DNA of 64,000 nucleotides from Chrysemys picta bellii. Lineage: Eukaryota; Chordata; Testudines; Emydidae. Under the pieces are notes generated by a model. The model was not told the DNA's origin. It made no database searches and saw nothing but the letters and a program-made list of their open reading frames with translations. The stretch is from contig NC_088800.1 of assembly GCF_011386835.1 (NCBI RefSeq), positions 16,516,572-16,580,571 on the forward strand, in the 5' to 3' direction. Position numbers and translations under genes: made by a program. Below, one piece after another: positions 44,998 to 56,735 of the stretch (the stretch's first letter is position 1; every line of letters begins with the position of its first letter).

Positions 44998-45779
44998 CTT
45001 TGTCTCTTGTACTCTTCATTATAACTTTATGGCAGTGAACTGCTATTTGTTTACATATCTTTTTGACCGTGTATTCCTGTTCCCACCATCCTGCTTGCTT
45101 GTTCTATAACAGCTGTTAACCAGCACCTAGAGTACTTTAGGTGACGATTGTTTTTTCTGACATTCATGAAATAAGTGTGAGTATACAGCAGAAAAAAAAA
45201 TCCTGATTTTATTTTTTCATGAGTATCCATGTATCCCTATGAGGTTCTGATAACCAGGGCAATCATATTAGCGTGTTACATTTTCCATTGTGGGGTTGAG
45301 CCAAACAGACTGTCTCTATAAAACCTTTCAGAGGCAGCATTCCTAAAATGAGACTTTGGTGACAGGAAATCAGTATTTCCAACATCCGAGCACACATTTT
45401 TGAACCAAGTCTCGTAATAGTAATTAGCATTTAAAGGGCATGGTATCACCCTCCTAAGTGATTCAGACAAGGCAGCTGCTACACACTCACTCCTGGTTGA
45501 AATCAGTGATATGTGTGAAATCTCCAAATCACTTACATGCAACAAATTGAAGATGAGATCAAAGGCAGCACTGAAGCTCCTGTCTCCTCCCTCCCTGTCT
45601 TCTTCCCCTCTGCTCCTGTCCCTGCCCTCATATCCTCCCTCCCACCCAAGCCTGAGCCATCATCATCCTGCATCTCATGCCAAGTCTCATGAGGGGAAAA
45701 AAACCCAGCCTTGCCTTTCAAAAAGAAAAAGAAAAAAAAAAAAGCCCAACCCATTTCAGAGAGAGGGGAAGTGGGGGCA
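44998..45779. other. Intergenic, no gene seen
   Basis: The only structures noticed are a polypyrimidine tract (about 45583-45650, mostly C/T) and an A-rich run (about 45719-45745). Confidence 0.7.
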
Positions 45780-45847
45780 GTGCTTAATTTGTAATGAAAG
45801 AGGTGTCGTGGCACAGCCCTGGTAAGCCCTGGCACAAATTAAGCACA
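45780..45847. repeat. Small fold-back repeat, 68 bp
   Basis: gtgcttaatttgt at the left and acaaattaagcac at the right are perfect 13-bp inverted repeats around a short GC-rich centre. It resembles the tip of a larger fold-back family. Confidence 0.8.
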
Positions 45848-47450
45848 GACTGGGCAGCCGGAGAGGGGCAGCTGCTAGCCAGGCACCCAGCTCTGAAGGC
45901 AGCGTTGCTACCAGCAGCAGTGCAAAAGTAAGAGTGGCATGGTATGGTGTGTTGCCAATACACAGACATTATCTGACAAAATTATATTAAAAAACGTTAG
46001 TTCTGCCAAGCCTACATATCAAACAGTATATTCATCACGTGATGATATAAAGTACATATCCATACCCTGGTGAATGAGAGGGAGGAGGACACGTTCCCTG
46101 GGGGTTGGTAGCAAGTGATCAGTGAGAACCAATTATCAGAACTGGAGGAGGGCCGGGGTGGTAGTCCCTTTGGTTTCCCTTTCACACTCAGTGACTTGCC
46201 ATGACTCACATTGAACAGGGCAGGCACAGTGAGAGATTTTCCTCCCCCGGCTTGGAAAGGGAAAATTCAAATGTTTGCAACAGGGTTTAACCAGGGCAAA
46301 AGGGGTGTGGGAATTGACACACACATCTCTGTCTTTCAAAAGTCAACAGCCAACCCCGACTCGGCAAGGTTTCCATCACCCTTGGGATTGCAAAGCCTGG
46401 CTGTGGACGAGCAGGGTGAACACTAAGCTCTGCTAGCATGCAGAGGGAGAGCCAGGGAGCGAGCAAGAGGCGGAGGACAGCACTAGGACAGCCAAGGGAG
46501 GGAGGCTGGGGATGGGGAGGCAGCGGAAGGGGTCATTTCCCGGGTGACTGACACTGGCCAGCGGGACTCACCTCCTGCAGTGCAGGAGAATGGAGGAGGC
46601 GGCGGCGGGAGGTGGTGGCAGCACCTGTCCCAGTTGGTGATGGCTAGAGGCGGCAGTGGCTGAGCAGGGCAGTGGGCTCATGAACCCAGAGGTGGCTGGG
46701 CCCTTGTGTAATGGGCAGGAGCATTCTGGGTCAGCCGCTCTACGCTCCCTGCAGAGAGGGGTGGGGTCAGGGTCAGTGCCTGGCAGGCAGCAGGGGCTAG
46801 CTGGGCCACCGTCCTGCTTTCTGGCTAGAGCTGCTGTTCTGCCACAGGTCTCAGGGCCTATTGCGCCCCCCTCTTCCCTGCGCCCTACAGCAGTTTCCAT
46901 GCCTGGGCTTACGCTGCACTGGGGAAAGAGCTGGTACAGATTACTTCACCCTGGCACAAGGATGAAGCATGCACATGTTTGTGCCCCTGCTCCTGGGGCA
47001 ATGTGGCCTCTCCCTCAGCTGGGGTTGTAGGGCCCTCTGTAATTTGCTCACCTTTATGTATAGTGCAGTCTAAGCCCTGGGCCCAGTCCTGCACTCTGGC
47101 ATATACTCCCTGAAATCAATGGGTGACTAGCCTGGGTCAGGCACGCCGGTGCAGGCTCAGTGGCCCCAGTACTACATAACACTTGGGCATGTGGTTCATT
47201 TTAAGCACATGTGCAGTTCTGCTAAATTTAAGCATGTGCTTTGCTGCCTCAGGGCCATTAGGTCTAATTTTGAAATGGCTAAGGAAAGCCTTTCCTCTGG
47301 CAGCCACTTTGGGGATATGTCTGCAACCGCCCACCAGTAAGGTCACAAATGAAGTCAGCTAGGTCACCATGCAGTGCTAACTCAGGGTTAACCAGGCATT
47401 GGAGAATTCCCCTAGTGCAGGTGGGTCCTTGAGGGTGGTAGCGTTGCCAT
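45848..47450. other. Intergenic, GC-rich in part
   Basis: No gene or named element is seen. The segment 46440-46910 is GC-rich with GGC-type runs (ggaggaggcggcggcgggag) and carries compositional open frames on both strands. It may be part of an unclassified non-autonomous element starting at 45780. Confidence 0.6.
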
Positions 47451-47451
47451 A

Positions 47452-47620
47452 TCATAGAATATCAGGGTTGGAAGGGACCTCAGGAGGTCATCTAGCCCAA
47501 CCCCCTGCTCAAAGCAGGCCCAATCACCAGACAGATTTTTACCACAGTTCCCTAAATGGCCCCTTCAAGGATTGAACTCACAACCCTGGGTTTAGCAGGC
47601 CAATGCTCAAAACACTGCAG
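47452..47620 (-). mobile_element. Turtle tRNA-derived SINE (antisense)
   Basis: The reverse complement has a B box region (gggttgtgagttcaatcc), then ctggtgattgggcctgcttt, gggttgggctagatgacctc, ctgaggtcccttccaaccct and a gatattctatgata end. The A box half of the tRNA head is cut off near 47612. It belongs to the same broad type as 21370, but its tail ends in the CR1-like attctatg motif. Confidence 0.85.
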
Positions 47621-48899
47621 TTTGGGAGGGGAAAGGCTCCCCCCTACCTCTCCCCGCCACACACACAAACTACACGCATGTTAAAAAGTAAGGAGCGTGG
47701 CCATTGAGGTTCCAGCACCATTGCCTTTAGGCCATGTTTGCCCTCCTCCTGGGCGTGTGCCAAGCCCACCTTGGCTGGCTGAGAGAACTGGGGCCTTTAT
47801 TTTTAGTAAAAAATCTTTGGTCATCTTTTGGGCACATATAAATAGGTTTTTCACTTTTAAGCAAAGCTGTTCCAGTTCTAACTCAGCTGAACTACTTGCC
47901 TGCTAATACCAAACTCACCTTCCAGTGTAAAGTGGAGGCCTTCCAACACCCCTAGCTCCTGGTGCCTGTCCTGGCATTTGGGAGCCTGGAAAGAGCCTTT
48001 TTTAAAAGTTGAAGTATAAAAAGGACCGGGGACTCTGGAGCACGAAAGGACATTGGCCGCTAATAACAGGCGGCTCGGATGAAAACAAAGCCGCCGAAGG
48101 CAAGTGGAGAAAGAAGGAACGAGTGCCGAAACGAATCCAGAGCCAGAAAGACTAGCTGGAAATGTACAGGGAAAAACTTGAAAGTGTTTGATGAAAGCAA
48201 AAGGCAGTACAAGATCTTGTCAGCGGGTCTCATGATGTAAAGCAAAGAGACCAGGAATAAATCATCTACTAAGCACATGACAGTGAAAAATTAAAGCCTC
48301 TGCTGGGAGAGGAGTCGAAGAAGAAAGAAAATAAACCCCAGATACAATGGAGAACGGCAGGGTGCCAAAGCTGAAGCCGAGCTGGGAAGAACAGCCTGGC
48401 CCTGAGCATAATTGGAATCCAGAGAAAGAGGGGGGAAAGGACAAACTGAAGCCTGGAAAAAACCACCCCAACGGACTGTATAAGCCTGAGTCGAGAGAAA
48501 CCACAGACAACTAAGGCACTAGAGGAGAAACAAGAGGCGCTCTGGGAAGTGTGGACGTAGTTGAACTTTTGAACTGAAAGTAGCTGGGCCTCCATCCTTG
48601 GAGGATGGGACAGGGGAGAGAGAGACGTGCCACGCTTAAGAAGCCTACATTCGCCCAAGGAAAAATGGAGATTTTATGAGAGTGTAATTCTGAGCCAGGA
48701 CTACTGCTGCTGAGCCAAGCAAGCCACCTACCCTAACCCTTCAAACTGTGCACAAAGCTAGTGACTGTGTTTGTATGACCATTGCCCCATCCTCCAGACC
48801 TCCCCTCTTGGTTGATTTCACTATTTGTCTTACACTCTGACTGTAAGCTCTTCAGGCAGGGACTGTCTTTTGTCAGCATCGTGTGAAGAGCCGTAGCTG
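47621..48899. other. Intergenic with an unclassified A/G-rich block
   Basis: The block 48010-48700 is A/G-rich, with a TATA-like tataaaaagg (48016-48025) and an AATAAA (about 48256), but no LTR ends or open frame on the plus strand. At 48790-48890 there is a segment resembling the widespread amniote tail ctgtaagctcttcaggcagg. Confidence 0.55.
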
Positions 48900-48929
48900 C
48901 AGAAGTTTCGGATGCGAAAGACCATATTG

Positions 48930-49812
48930 CTGGTTCTGTGTATTGAGCTCCCTCCAGCCTGGGGCACCAGAATGAAAGCTGCATCAACACTGGAAAAGCA
49001 AATGGCGCTTGTGCTATGGAAGCTTGCACCACAGGATTGCCACGTGGCACGTTTGGAGTTGGAAAATCCACAGTGGGGGGCTGTTGTCATCCAAGGTGCA
49101 AGGCCATTAAGTGTCTCCTGCGGCACAGGACTGCGACTCTTAGCAATATGCAGGAAACAGGAGATGGCTTTGAAGCAATGGGGGGTCCTGCACTCTGGTG
49201 GGGGATAGCCCTATTCTGGCACCACCAGACCTTGCCAGAGAGCATGTAAACCAAAAGGGGGATTTTCCCGTGGTTATGCAAGTGCTAGTGGCTCACCATG
49301 GATGCTTCACTGCTGTTAATGTGGCCTGGTCAGGGAAAGTGCATGATTCTTGCATCTTTAAAACACAGGACTTTCCCCAAAGTTGCAAGTAGGGCCTGTC
49401 TTCCCTGACTAGCATATTACCACTGGTGATGCTGAAATGCCCCTTGCTCCCACCCCTTGCTCCCACGGCTCATGAACCTGTATGCTGGCCACTTCAACAG
49501 AACCAAGGAACGATTCAACTACTGGCTGAGCAGATACAGGATGACAGTTGAATGTGCACTTGATAGACTTTGAACTCTCTGGCAATGTCTCATGACTAGC
49601 TTGGATCTCAGTGAGACAAACATTCCTAGCATTACTGCGGCGTGTTGTGTTTTATGTAATATTTGGGAAGCAAGGGGCCGGGGGAAGGGTGAGGTGGACC
49701 GGCTGCCTGCTGATTTTGAACAGCCAGACACAAGGCCAATTAGAAGAGCCAACTGTGAAGCTATCTGGCTGACAGAGGCCTCAAAAGATCATTTTAACAG
49801 TTGGCCACAGTA
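48930..49812 (+). pseudogene. Harbinger (HARBI1-like) transposase, decayed
   Basis: The pieces in order are EKQMALVLWKLA (N-terminal HTH region); a KSTVGG segment after a frameshift; then VNQKGDFPVVMQVLVAHHGC, VNVAWSGKVHDSCIF of the DDE_Tnp_4 fold, where the family shows INRKGY...GWxGxxHDxRIF. The end reads TSLDLSETNIPSITAACCVL, CNIWEARG and DFEQPDTRPIRRANCEAI, the usual C-terminus. There are at least two frameshifts and several stops, so it is inactive. The catalytic acidic residues cannot all be verified. Confidence 0.8.
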
Positions 49813-50163
49813 GTGTTGTGTGATGCTTTTGAGCACTTGTCTGATTCCGTGTATAAAGACATTAAATATGGAGTGACGGCTGTTATAAATCGTGTGTATG
49901 AGCGGGTGGGGCTTTGCAAACTAATAAATAAATATACTCTGGCTTTCAAAAACTAAAACTTTATTGTGTGCAAATGAACAAGCAACAAACCTGAAGGGCA
50001 AATAAACAAGCTGAAAATCGATACTTATCACAAAAACAAGTAAAAAGTACATAAGAAAACATCACTGACCATACTAAAGAGCTTCATTCATGGTGAAAAC
50101 AAATAGTGCACTGGGCTTGATGGCTGATCCTGTAGTTATCACAGGTCAATGTAGATGTAATCA

Positions 50164-50777
50164 TAGTTCTCCTTGTTCCCCCGCTGCTGTGCAGTGGTAA
50201 GGGTTCAGGCCTTGCTGCCACCTGTTGTGCAGGGGGGTATGAGGAGCAGTGACCATGGAGTTTTCCATGGAATCAAAATGCTGCTGTGTAAGGAGTCGTT
50301 GGGTATTTAGAATAATAGAATCATAGAAATGTAGGGCTGAAAATGTCATTGAGTGGTCATCATGTCCAGCCCCCTGCACTGAGGCAGGACCAAGTAAACC
50401 ACAGATGTTTGTCCAACCTAGTCTTACCTCCGTAATGTTTTGCAACAGTTGCGTTTCTTGCCTGAGCACAGCCATAATGTGCTGGTGCACTTCCGGATGC
50501 CATCTCTTGGTCGCTACGCCCTCCTCCAGCATCTGCTCTCTCTGTTCCTGGTCTGGGCCATTCAGCCCCTGTGGTCATGGTCAGTTACTGCAGAGGACTG
50601 GATGAGCTCATAGAACATTTCCTCCCTGGTCCGCTTCTTTCTTGGCCTGATTTGGGTCCGGCCTTCAGCAGGCATGGAAGGGCCACCTCCCATCAGTTGA
50701 GGATGCTGATAAAAAGAGACAGATACAGCGTTAGATTTACAGGTATAACAGAAAAATGTCTTGACATTTTCCCCCAT
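50164..50777 (-). pseudogene. Harbinger Myb/SANT-like partner protein, decayed 3' half
   Basis: The minus strand reads PRKKRTREEMFYELIQSSA, the typical RKKRTRxxMF block after the SANT domain. A region rich in Gln and Glu follows, with HQHIMAVLRQETQLLQNITE and then, after an inserted CR1 tail, DSMENSMVTAPHTPLHNRW. The reading needs frameshifts near 50570 and 50530. In active elements this partner delivers the transposase to DNA and the nucleus. Confidence 0.7.
50309..50430 (-). mobile_element. CR1 3' tail inserted in the Harbinger Myb-like gene
   Basis: The plus strand reads aatagaatcatagaaatgta, gggctgaaaatgtcattgag, cagccccctgcactgaggca, ggaccaagtaaacc, gtttgtccaacctagtctta. This is the reverse complement of a CR1 3' end. 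The insertion happens to keep the minus-strand frame open, so a single open frame runs through both. Confidence 0.75.
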
Positions 50778-50833
50778 AAAGCTCTTCAGTTAAAAAAAAA
50801 AAATTCGAAGTGCCAGATTAGCTTTGGAGCAGC

Positions 50834-51250
50834 TCATGACAGCACTGCTCTACAGCTTAAGCCATGGTGAGTATGGCATAGCAAGGGTGGGGACTTGTTG
50901 CAAGGGAGGTTTAGGTGCTGGATCGCCCTGCGTATGCATATAGGGAACGTGCACTGAATATTGCCAATATTTTCACAGGCAGCGGTGATTTTGGCTATCT
51001 CACTCCAGAGGGTGATAAAGGCCCAAAGAAAGCAGCTGCTACAGATGTGCCAAAGCCACCGGGGCCCATATGCTCTTGTCCTGTTTACTGTAATGATGCC
51101 AGTGGCCCACATTGGAGAATGGCATGGGAATGTCTCCTACTGTGGGAGCAGGAACCAGGCCACCATTCCTAGGAACATTTGGGAAAGGGTTGAGAGTAGC
51201 TCCATGAAAGTTTCATCATGATTGTTCAAGGGGCTAAAAGGGACATCCCT
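50834..51250 (-). pseudogene. Open minus-strand blocks, probable Harbinger remnant
   Basis: The minus strand from about 51240 to 50834 stays largely open (GMVAWFLLPQ, then after one stop FPCHSPMWATGIITVNRTRA, YGPRWLWHICS). I do not recognise a domain. Position and orientation suggest the 5' half or an untranslated part of the Myb-like gene, but this is a guess. Confidence 0.3.
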
Positions 51251-51852
51251 GTTCATATAAATAAAGTACTGTACTCCTCCTGGGGAGACTTCCCTCCCAC
51301 ACTGCCTAGACCAACCCACCACAAGTGACTGCTGCTTCTAGCTCAAGCTGAGCATAGGACAATGATCTGTATTGAACTGTGTAATTCAGACTAATCTACC
51401 CTACACTTTTTAAATTCATTTCCTACCATGTATAATTCAATGAAGTGGCAGCGATACACACCTGCCAATGTATTCATTTTAATTGTCTTTGTACTGCTGT
51501 TTTCAAAACTAAAGTGACAAATGAAAGGTCAATACCTTTGTTCTCTGAATGAGCAGATGGGCACCATTTTGAAACACGCGCGCAGGCAGCGGAAGGGGAA
51601 GGCACTGAAAAGGGAAACAAACATGCTGATAAGAACTAGTGCCTCAATACACCTACCCGAGCTCCCTACCGCTTCATCCCCAGGCTCAGCTGTACTCACC
51701 TGACAGGACCGGCTCAATTCTGGCAGAATTTTGAAGCGCTGCAGGGTCGTCACATTGTTTGTGCCCCCTACTATATCCCCTCCTCCTCGCTGTGCACTGG
51801 AGGGGTTTTCTCGCCCAGCCCTCGCCAAGTGTCTGTGGTCACATTCAGGCAT

Positions 51853-52340
51853 AGGAGCTGGAAATGGGGGTGCTGCCCCACTCCCCTAGCTTGAAGTGGT
51901 TTCCATTATATATAGGGTTTATGGTTTGGTTCAATGGCTCTCAGCATCCCTGCATTCAGGGTGTTGGTGGGGGTCCCCACCAAGTATGGCATGCAGTTCA
52001 TGGTGAAGCGGCAGGTATTCAGGGTGGCCCCAGATTTGTCATTGCCCTCCCTTGTCTTCTGCTATGCCTCCCGACGTCCCCTGGCTTTCATCCAGCATTA
52101 AGGCTCATCTCTGTTGTGCCCCAGGCGTAGCATCCCCTGAGCAAGCTGCACAGTTATCTGTAGTCCTTTGGTTGCTCTGCAGCTGGGCTCATATAGCCTT
52201 GTCTTCCCACAGGCTGAGGGGATACAGGACTTCTGTCCTGTTTCAGGCAGGAACACGTCGAGGTGTAGCTCACTGTATGCATGGAGCCAGCATGGCTGGA
52301 TGGCTCACCAAGGTGGGCACCAAGGAAAAGGCATTTCCAA
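51853..52340. other. Intergenic, nothing recognised
   Basis: This lies between the Harbinger remnant and the CR1 3' end. There is no repeat or gene I can name. Overlapping short frames have no similarity I recognise. Confidence 0.6.
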
Positions 52341-52344
52341 AACA

Positions 52345-53012
52345 AGCTGGATATGAGTCAACAGTGTGCTCTTGTTGCCAAGAAGGCTAACGGCATTTTG
52401 GGCTGTATAAGTAGGGGCATTGCCAGCAGATCGAGGAACGTGATCGTTCCCCTTTATTCGACATTGGTGAGGCCTCATCTGGAGTACTGTGTCCAGTTTT
52501 GGGCCCCACACTACAAGAAGGATGGGGAAAAATTGGAAAGAGTCCAGCGGAGGGCAACAAAAATGATTAGGGGTCTGGAGCACATGACTTATGAGGAGAG
52601 GCTGAGGGAACTGGGATTGTTTAGTCTCCAGAAGAGAAGAATGAGGGGGGATTTGATAGCAGCCTTCAACTACCTGAAGGAGGGTTCCAAAGAGGAGGGA
52701 GCTCAGCAGTTCTCAGTGGTGGCAGATGACAGAACAAGGAGCAATGGTCTCAAGTTGCAGTGGGGGAGGTCCAGGTTGGATATTAGGAAACACTATTTCA
52801 CTAGGAGGGTGGTGAAGCACTGGAATGCGTTACCTAGGGAGGTGGTAGAGCCTCCTTCCTTGGTGGTTTTTAAGGCCCAGCTTGACAAAGCCCTGGATGG
52901 GATGATTTAGTTGGGAATTGGTCCTGCTTTGAGCAGGGGGTTGGACTAGATGACCTCTTGAGGTCCCTTCCAACCCTGATATTCTATGATTCTATGATTC
53001 TATGATTTTAAA
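52345..53012 (+). mobile_element. CR1 LINE 3' end with long uninterrupted ORF2 tail
   Basis: An open frame ends at 52910 (TAG 52908-52910) and from about 52345 reads [100 protein letters not shown]. This is the connection/thumb region of CR1 ORF2. The 3' UTR follows (gcagggggttggactagatg, acctcttgaggtcccttcca) and closes with attctatg repeats (52979-53003). It is 5'-truncated, like most CR1 copies, but shows no stop or frameshift over about 188 codons, so it is young. Confidence 0.93.
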
Positions 53013-53089
53013 GCATTGGGAGTGGGACGGGTTCTGTTGACCGTGACCTGTGAGCAGTGGAGTTCAAAATTGTGACTGGAGTGGCCCCT

Positions 53090-53348
53090 GTTGCAGGGCC
53101 AGGGCATTGTGGGACCATTGCTGGAGGACTGTTACGGTTGACACGGGTAATGCAGTGTCAACACTGGCACTATTTCGATGGAAGCAGGTTGACTGTGGTT
53201 TTGTGTCGTTCAGAGAGGTGGTGTTATTGTGTCGCTGTAAGAGGGTTGCTGCATTGACGAGAGACAAATTTAGGTGTGGACGCATGCATAACTAAGTTGA
53301 AACATGTAAAGTTAGGTTGTCACAACTTTGTAGTGTAGCCCAGGCCTC
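53090..53348. mobile_element. Possible Chompy-like MITE remnant
   Basis: The right end tttgtagtgtagcccaggcc matches the Chompy-type end. The left end is not clear (gttgacacgggtaatgcagt, then gtcaacactggcac). The interior has gttgact / cgttcagagaggtggtgtta motifs also seen near 19668-19870 (ctctcagagaggtggattta). Limits are uncertain. Confidence 0.45.
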
Positions 53349-53349
53349 A

Positions 53350-55765
53350 TGTTGCCCAGCATTTAACAGGGCTGCTGCACTAAAGATTCTTAGTGAAACT
53401 GGTTTACTGTTGAAGCATCATGTTCCCCTACCCACAAGCACAAATCCCCACACCTCAAAGTGTACATGCACATCCCTAAGCTGTATGTACACACTGACCA
53501 TCACAGTGCTCAAGTTTGGCAAGTGTCCTTGTGACCATTTGGAACAGAAATAGAGTCGATGGGATAAAAGACTGTCACAGGGCTAATAGCTCTTGATTCA
53601 GAAATACATGACTTGGTTTCTGCCTGCAACACATTTACTTTCCATAAATGCTTCAGCTTTGCTGATTAACAGGAGACTATTATCCCGAGACAGCATTCTT
53701 CGCCTTGGGCTTTACCTTGGAATTATGGACATGTTTTCATGTCTATAAGCATGTTAGACCTGGTAACAGATGTTCACACTTAGTCCACCGATTTAGCAAT
53801 TGCACCTCAGAGATTCTGCCTGAAATCAGATACTGCACAGGTGCCCAGCTAAAAGGCTGACAATCTTTGAAAAGTTACCAGTATTTCTGCAAAACATTAA
53901 TACAAGACAGAGATGCGGGTTTTTTCCCTTCTGACTGGCTATGAAAGCTCCTGGTTCCCATAAAGCAATTATTTCAAATTACAGTAAACAAGATAGGATC
54001 CTAACAACTCATGACTGTAGAATTAGATTTCTGAGCGCCATGCATAATCGGTTCAGAGACATCTGGTACAGTAATCTGCTTTTGAAGTTTTTCCCTTATA
54101 CATGACTGCCTTCTAGTGGCTATTTAACATTCCATTTAGGCAGTTCAAAACATTATTTTCCAAGGGTTTGCAGGATTACCCTAGCAGATGTAACTATTTG
54201 ATTCCTTTAACAGATTACAAGACGAAAGCGAAATGAATAACTGTTACCTGTTTTGAAATCCCTTCCGTAGCAAGAGAAAGTGCTACATTGATGTCTTTAA
54301 AAGAAACTGGAAGTAGTGGTAAGTAGAGTTTTGTTATTTATTATGTTCTCAAGTGTTCCCCAAGCTTGCAATATTATTATTCCTTTATTACTCCATCTGT
54401 AAAGATGAGTGAGAGGGGTGGGTTTAAAAAAATCTGACATTGGAGTCATTTTAATATGGTCACATCCAGCCATTATTTTCCTTCTGAAGGGACGCACTCA
54501 TGCATCATTCTTGCAGAACATTCCTCATGTGTACTGTGTTAGCCTTTAAATCCCCAAAGGAAGGAGACACTGAATGGAACCTGAAGCATCTTTGGGATTT
54601 CATTCATTGATCTGGCTTGAGAGACTGATGCCTGCAATGTGGTATAAAAGCGAAGGGGACGTGGATATGGGAGGGCCATTGTAAAAAGTTCTGCACGTTT
54701 CACACCCTGCAGCAAACTGTAGCCTGACTTAATCCAGTTTTGGGGCAATGAGCACTTTGTAACACTTCACTTCATACATATTTGCTGAATGTTCCTAGTC
54801 TGGCTCCAGTGCCTCGCATGTTGCATTATTTTTGTTTACTGGCAGCATCTGCCTTGTTTAAAAAATTCCACTTTCTAGGGCATTTGTTGTTCTTTTAGAT
54901 TTTTCTTATGCAATGGGAAAACAGAGGGATTGTTGGCAACTTGAAATGAAGGGAGATGAGAGACTGACTAGCTGATCCTTGACAGAAAGGCAAAGAACTA
55001 TGCCCTTTAGTGAGGCCTCTTATAACCCCCTGTGAGAATAATGGGTTTAAAACTGCTCACAATCCAGCATCCTCTGTGCAGCCTCACTTTCGGTTACTGC
55101 TCATTCGGAAGTAACTTCACTAGCAAATACAGAAAAGGCATTTTTCCTTCCTTGTAACACAAGCCAACAAAAGGGCATAACCCCCTGGCTTCTCTTTGCC
55201 TGCATGAGCTCTAGAGGCTGTAACAGTGGGACCTGGTTATTTTGCTACTCCCTCCTGCCCAGGGTTCCTTGGGCAAAGTGTCTTGCCCATGCTGCACTTT
55301 GTACTGCCTACTGTGTGTGTCATGTTTAACAAGGCTGATATGCCAGTGGAATTTGTACTGGCTGCTGACAACCCCACGGCACCAGTCCAGCAGCTGTGGA
55401 TTGCTGAAACAGGAACCTCTGCTGTGCCCCCTGTCCCTTAGCCCCTGTGTTGGCTGAAGGGCTGGCGGGAGCAGTAGTGTAGAAGTGACTGCAATGACTA
55501 TTCCCCTGCCACCTCACCCCATGAGCTCCCCTCTACCCTGGGATCTTCTAGGAGCCAGGTAAGCTGGCTTCAGGACAGCTTTGTGTTCCAATGCCGCTCT
55601 GGATCTAGCCCAGAGTGTACAGCCTAGAGCTGTACATAGGCTAATGAAACTGAAATTGGTTTTATCCCATCACCTGTGTATATAGAACACATGTAGTTGT
55701 AGCTACATCTATTGAATGGATGGTAAGCTGTTCAACCAGGGCCACGTCCAATCCAGAACCAAAAC
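53350..55765. other. Intergenic, nothing recognised
   Basis: There are AT-moderate sequence and short chance frames only. No splice-bounded exon, repeat end or RNA gene was seen. Confidence 0.6.
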
Positions 55766-55769
55766 ACTG

Positions 55770-56725
55770 CTGATCCTAGTCATCGAGCTTCAGTATGCTG
55801 ACGATGCTGGAGTGTGTGCTCACTCGGAAACAGAGCTTCAGGCGATCATCAATGTCTTTGTTGAAGCATAGCAGAAAATGGGACTGACACTCATCATTCA
55901 GAAGACAAAAGTTTTCTGTCAGCAAGCTCCTGGTACACAATTTCCAGCACCAGCAACACAGCTCCATGATAACCTTTCAGAGAACCTTGTGCATTTCCCA
56001 TATCTTGAAGGCCACCTGTCACAGACAGTTGACATTGAGGAAGAAATCCAGTACCAGCTCAAATGTGCTAGCTGAGTTTCTGGTCATTTGAGAAAGAGGG
56101 TGTTTGACGATTGCAACACATAATTAAAACCAAACTTGTGGTTTACAAAGCCCTAGTGTATGGGGCTGAAATGTGGACAATATAGACGAACAACTTAAGG
56201 CATCGGAGAAGTGTCATAAATGCTGTATGCGTAAGATGCTTTGAATTAAATGGGCTGATAGATGCACTAACATCAGCGTCCTCTTGCAAGTCCATATCAT
56301 GAGCATTGCGATGATGATTAGCTATCATCAAATTCCCTGGGCAGGTCATATTGTCCAGATGCCTGATTTCAGACTGCCAAAACAAGATCTCAAGTCTCAA
56401 TTCAGCCAAGGCAAATATGCTAGAGGAGGGCATAAAAAAACACTACAAAAAAGTCTTCAAGGCTAATACGATGAAATGTAATATTGACATTAACTCATGG
56501 GAATGTGTAGCCCCGGACTGACACACTGGAGGAATTGCTTGAGGCAGGGAGCTCGGCACTTTGAGCACCAGATGTGACTACCTGTAATGGTAAAACAGGA
56601 GCAACAGAAAGAGCACGCCATGGCTCAAACTAACATTGCATGTTCACCCATCCTGCTCGGAAATACTTGCCTGCAATGTGGTAGAGTCTGTGGCTCTAGA
56701 ATAGGCCTCAGCAGCCATCAGTTGT
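55770..56725 (+). pseudogene. Decayed LINE ORF2 C-terminal part (RT plus zinc finger)
   Basis: The plus strand reads LQYADDAGVCAHSETELQAI (YADD is the RT catalytic box, about 55790), then QKMGLTLIIQKTKVFCQQAP, YLEGHLSQTVDIEEEIQYQL and, after many stops, remnants of a 'GHIVQMPDFRLPKQDLKSQF' block (56338-56397). It ends with a Cys/His finger, CLQCGRVCGSRIGLSSHQLS then H, and a TAA at 56733-56735. Frequent stops and frameshifts show it is long dead. The clade (RTE- or Rex-like) cannot be settled by eye, but it is not CR1. Confidence 0.75.
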
Positions 56726-56735
56726 CCCACAGTTA

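Larger units (their letters stand above)
48900..51852. mobile_element. Decayed PIF/Harbinger element with two convergent gene remnants
   Basis: Harbinger elements carry a DDE transposase and a separate Myb/SANT-like protein. Here the transposase remnant is on the plus strand (48930-49812) and the Myb-like remnant on the minus strand (50164-50777, with further open minus-strand blocks to 51850), so the genes converge. Terminal repeats and a TWA duplication could not be located, so the limits are approximate. Confidence 0.7.
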
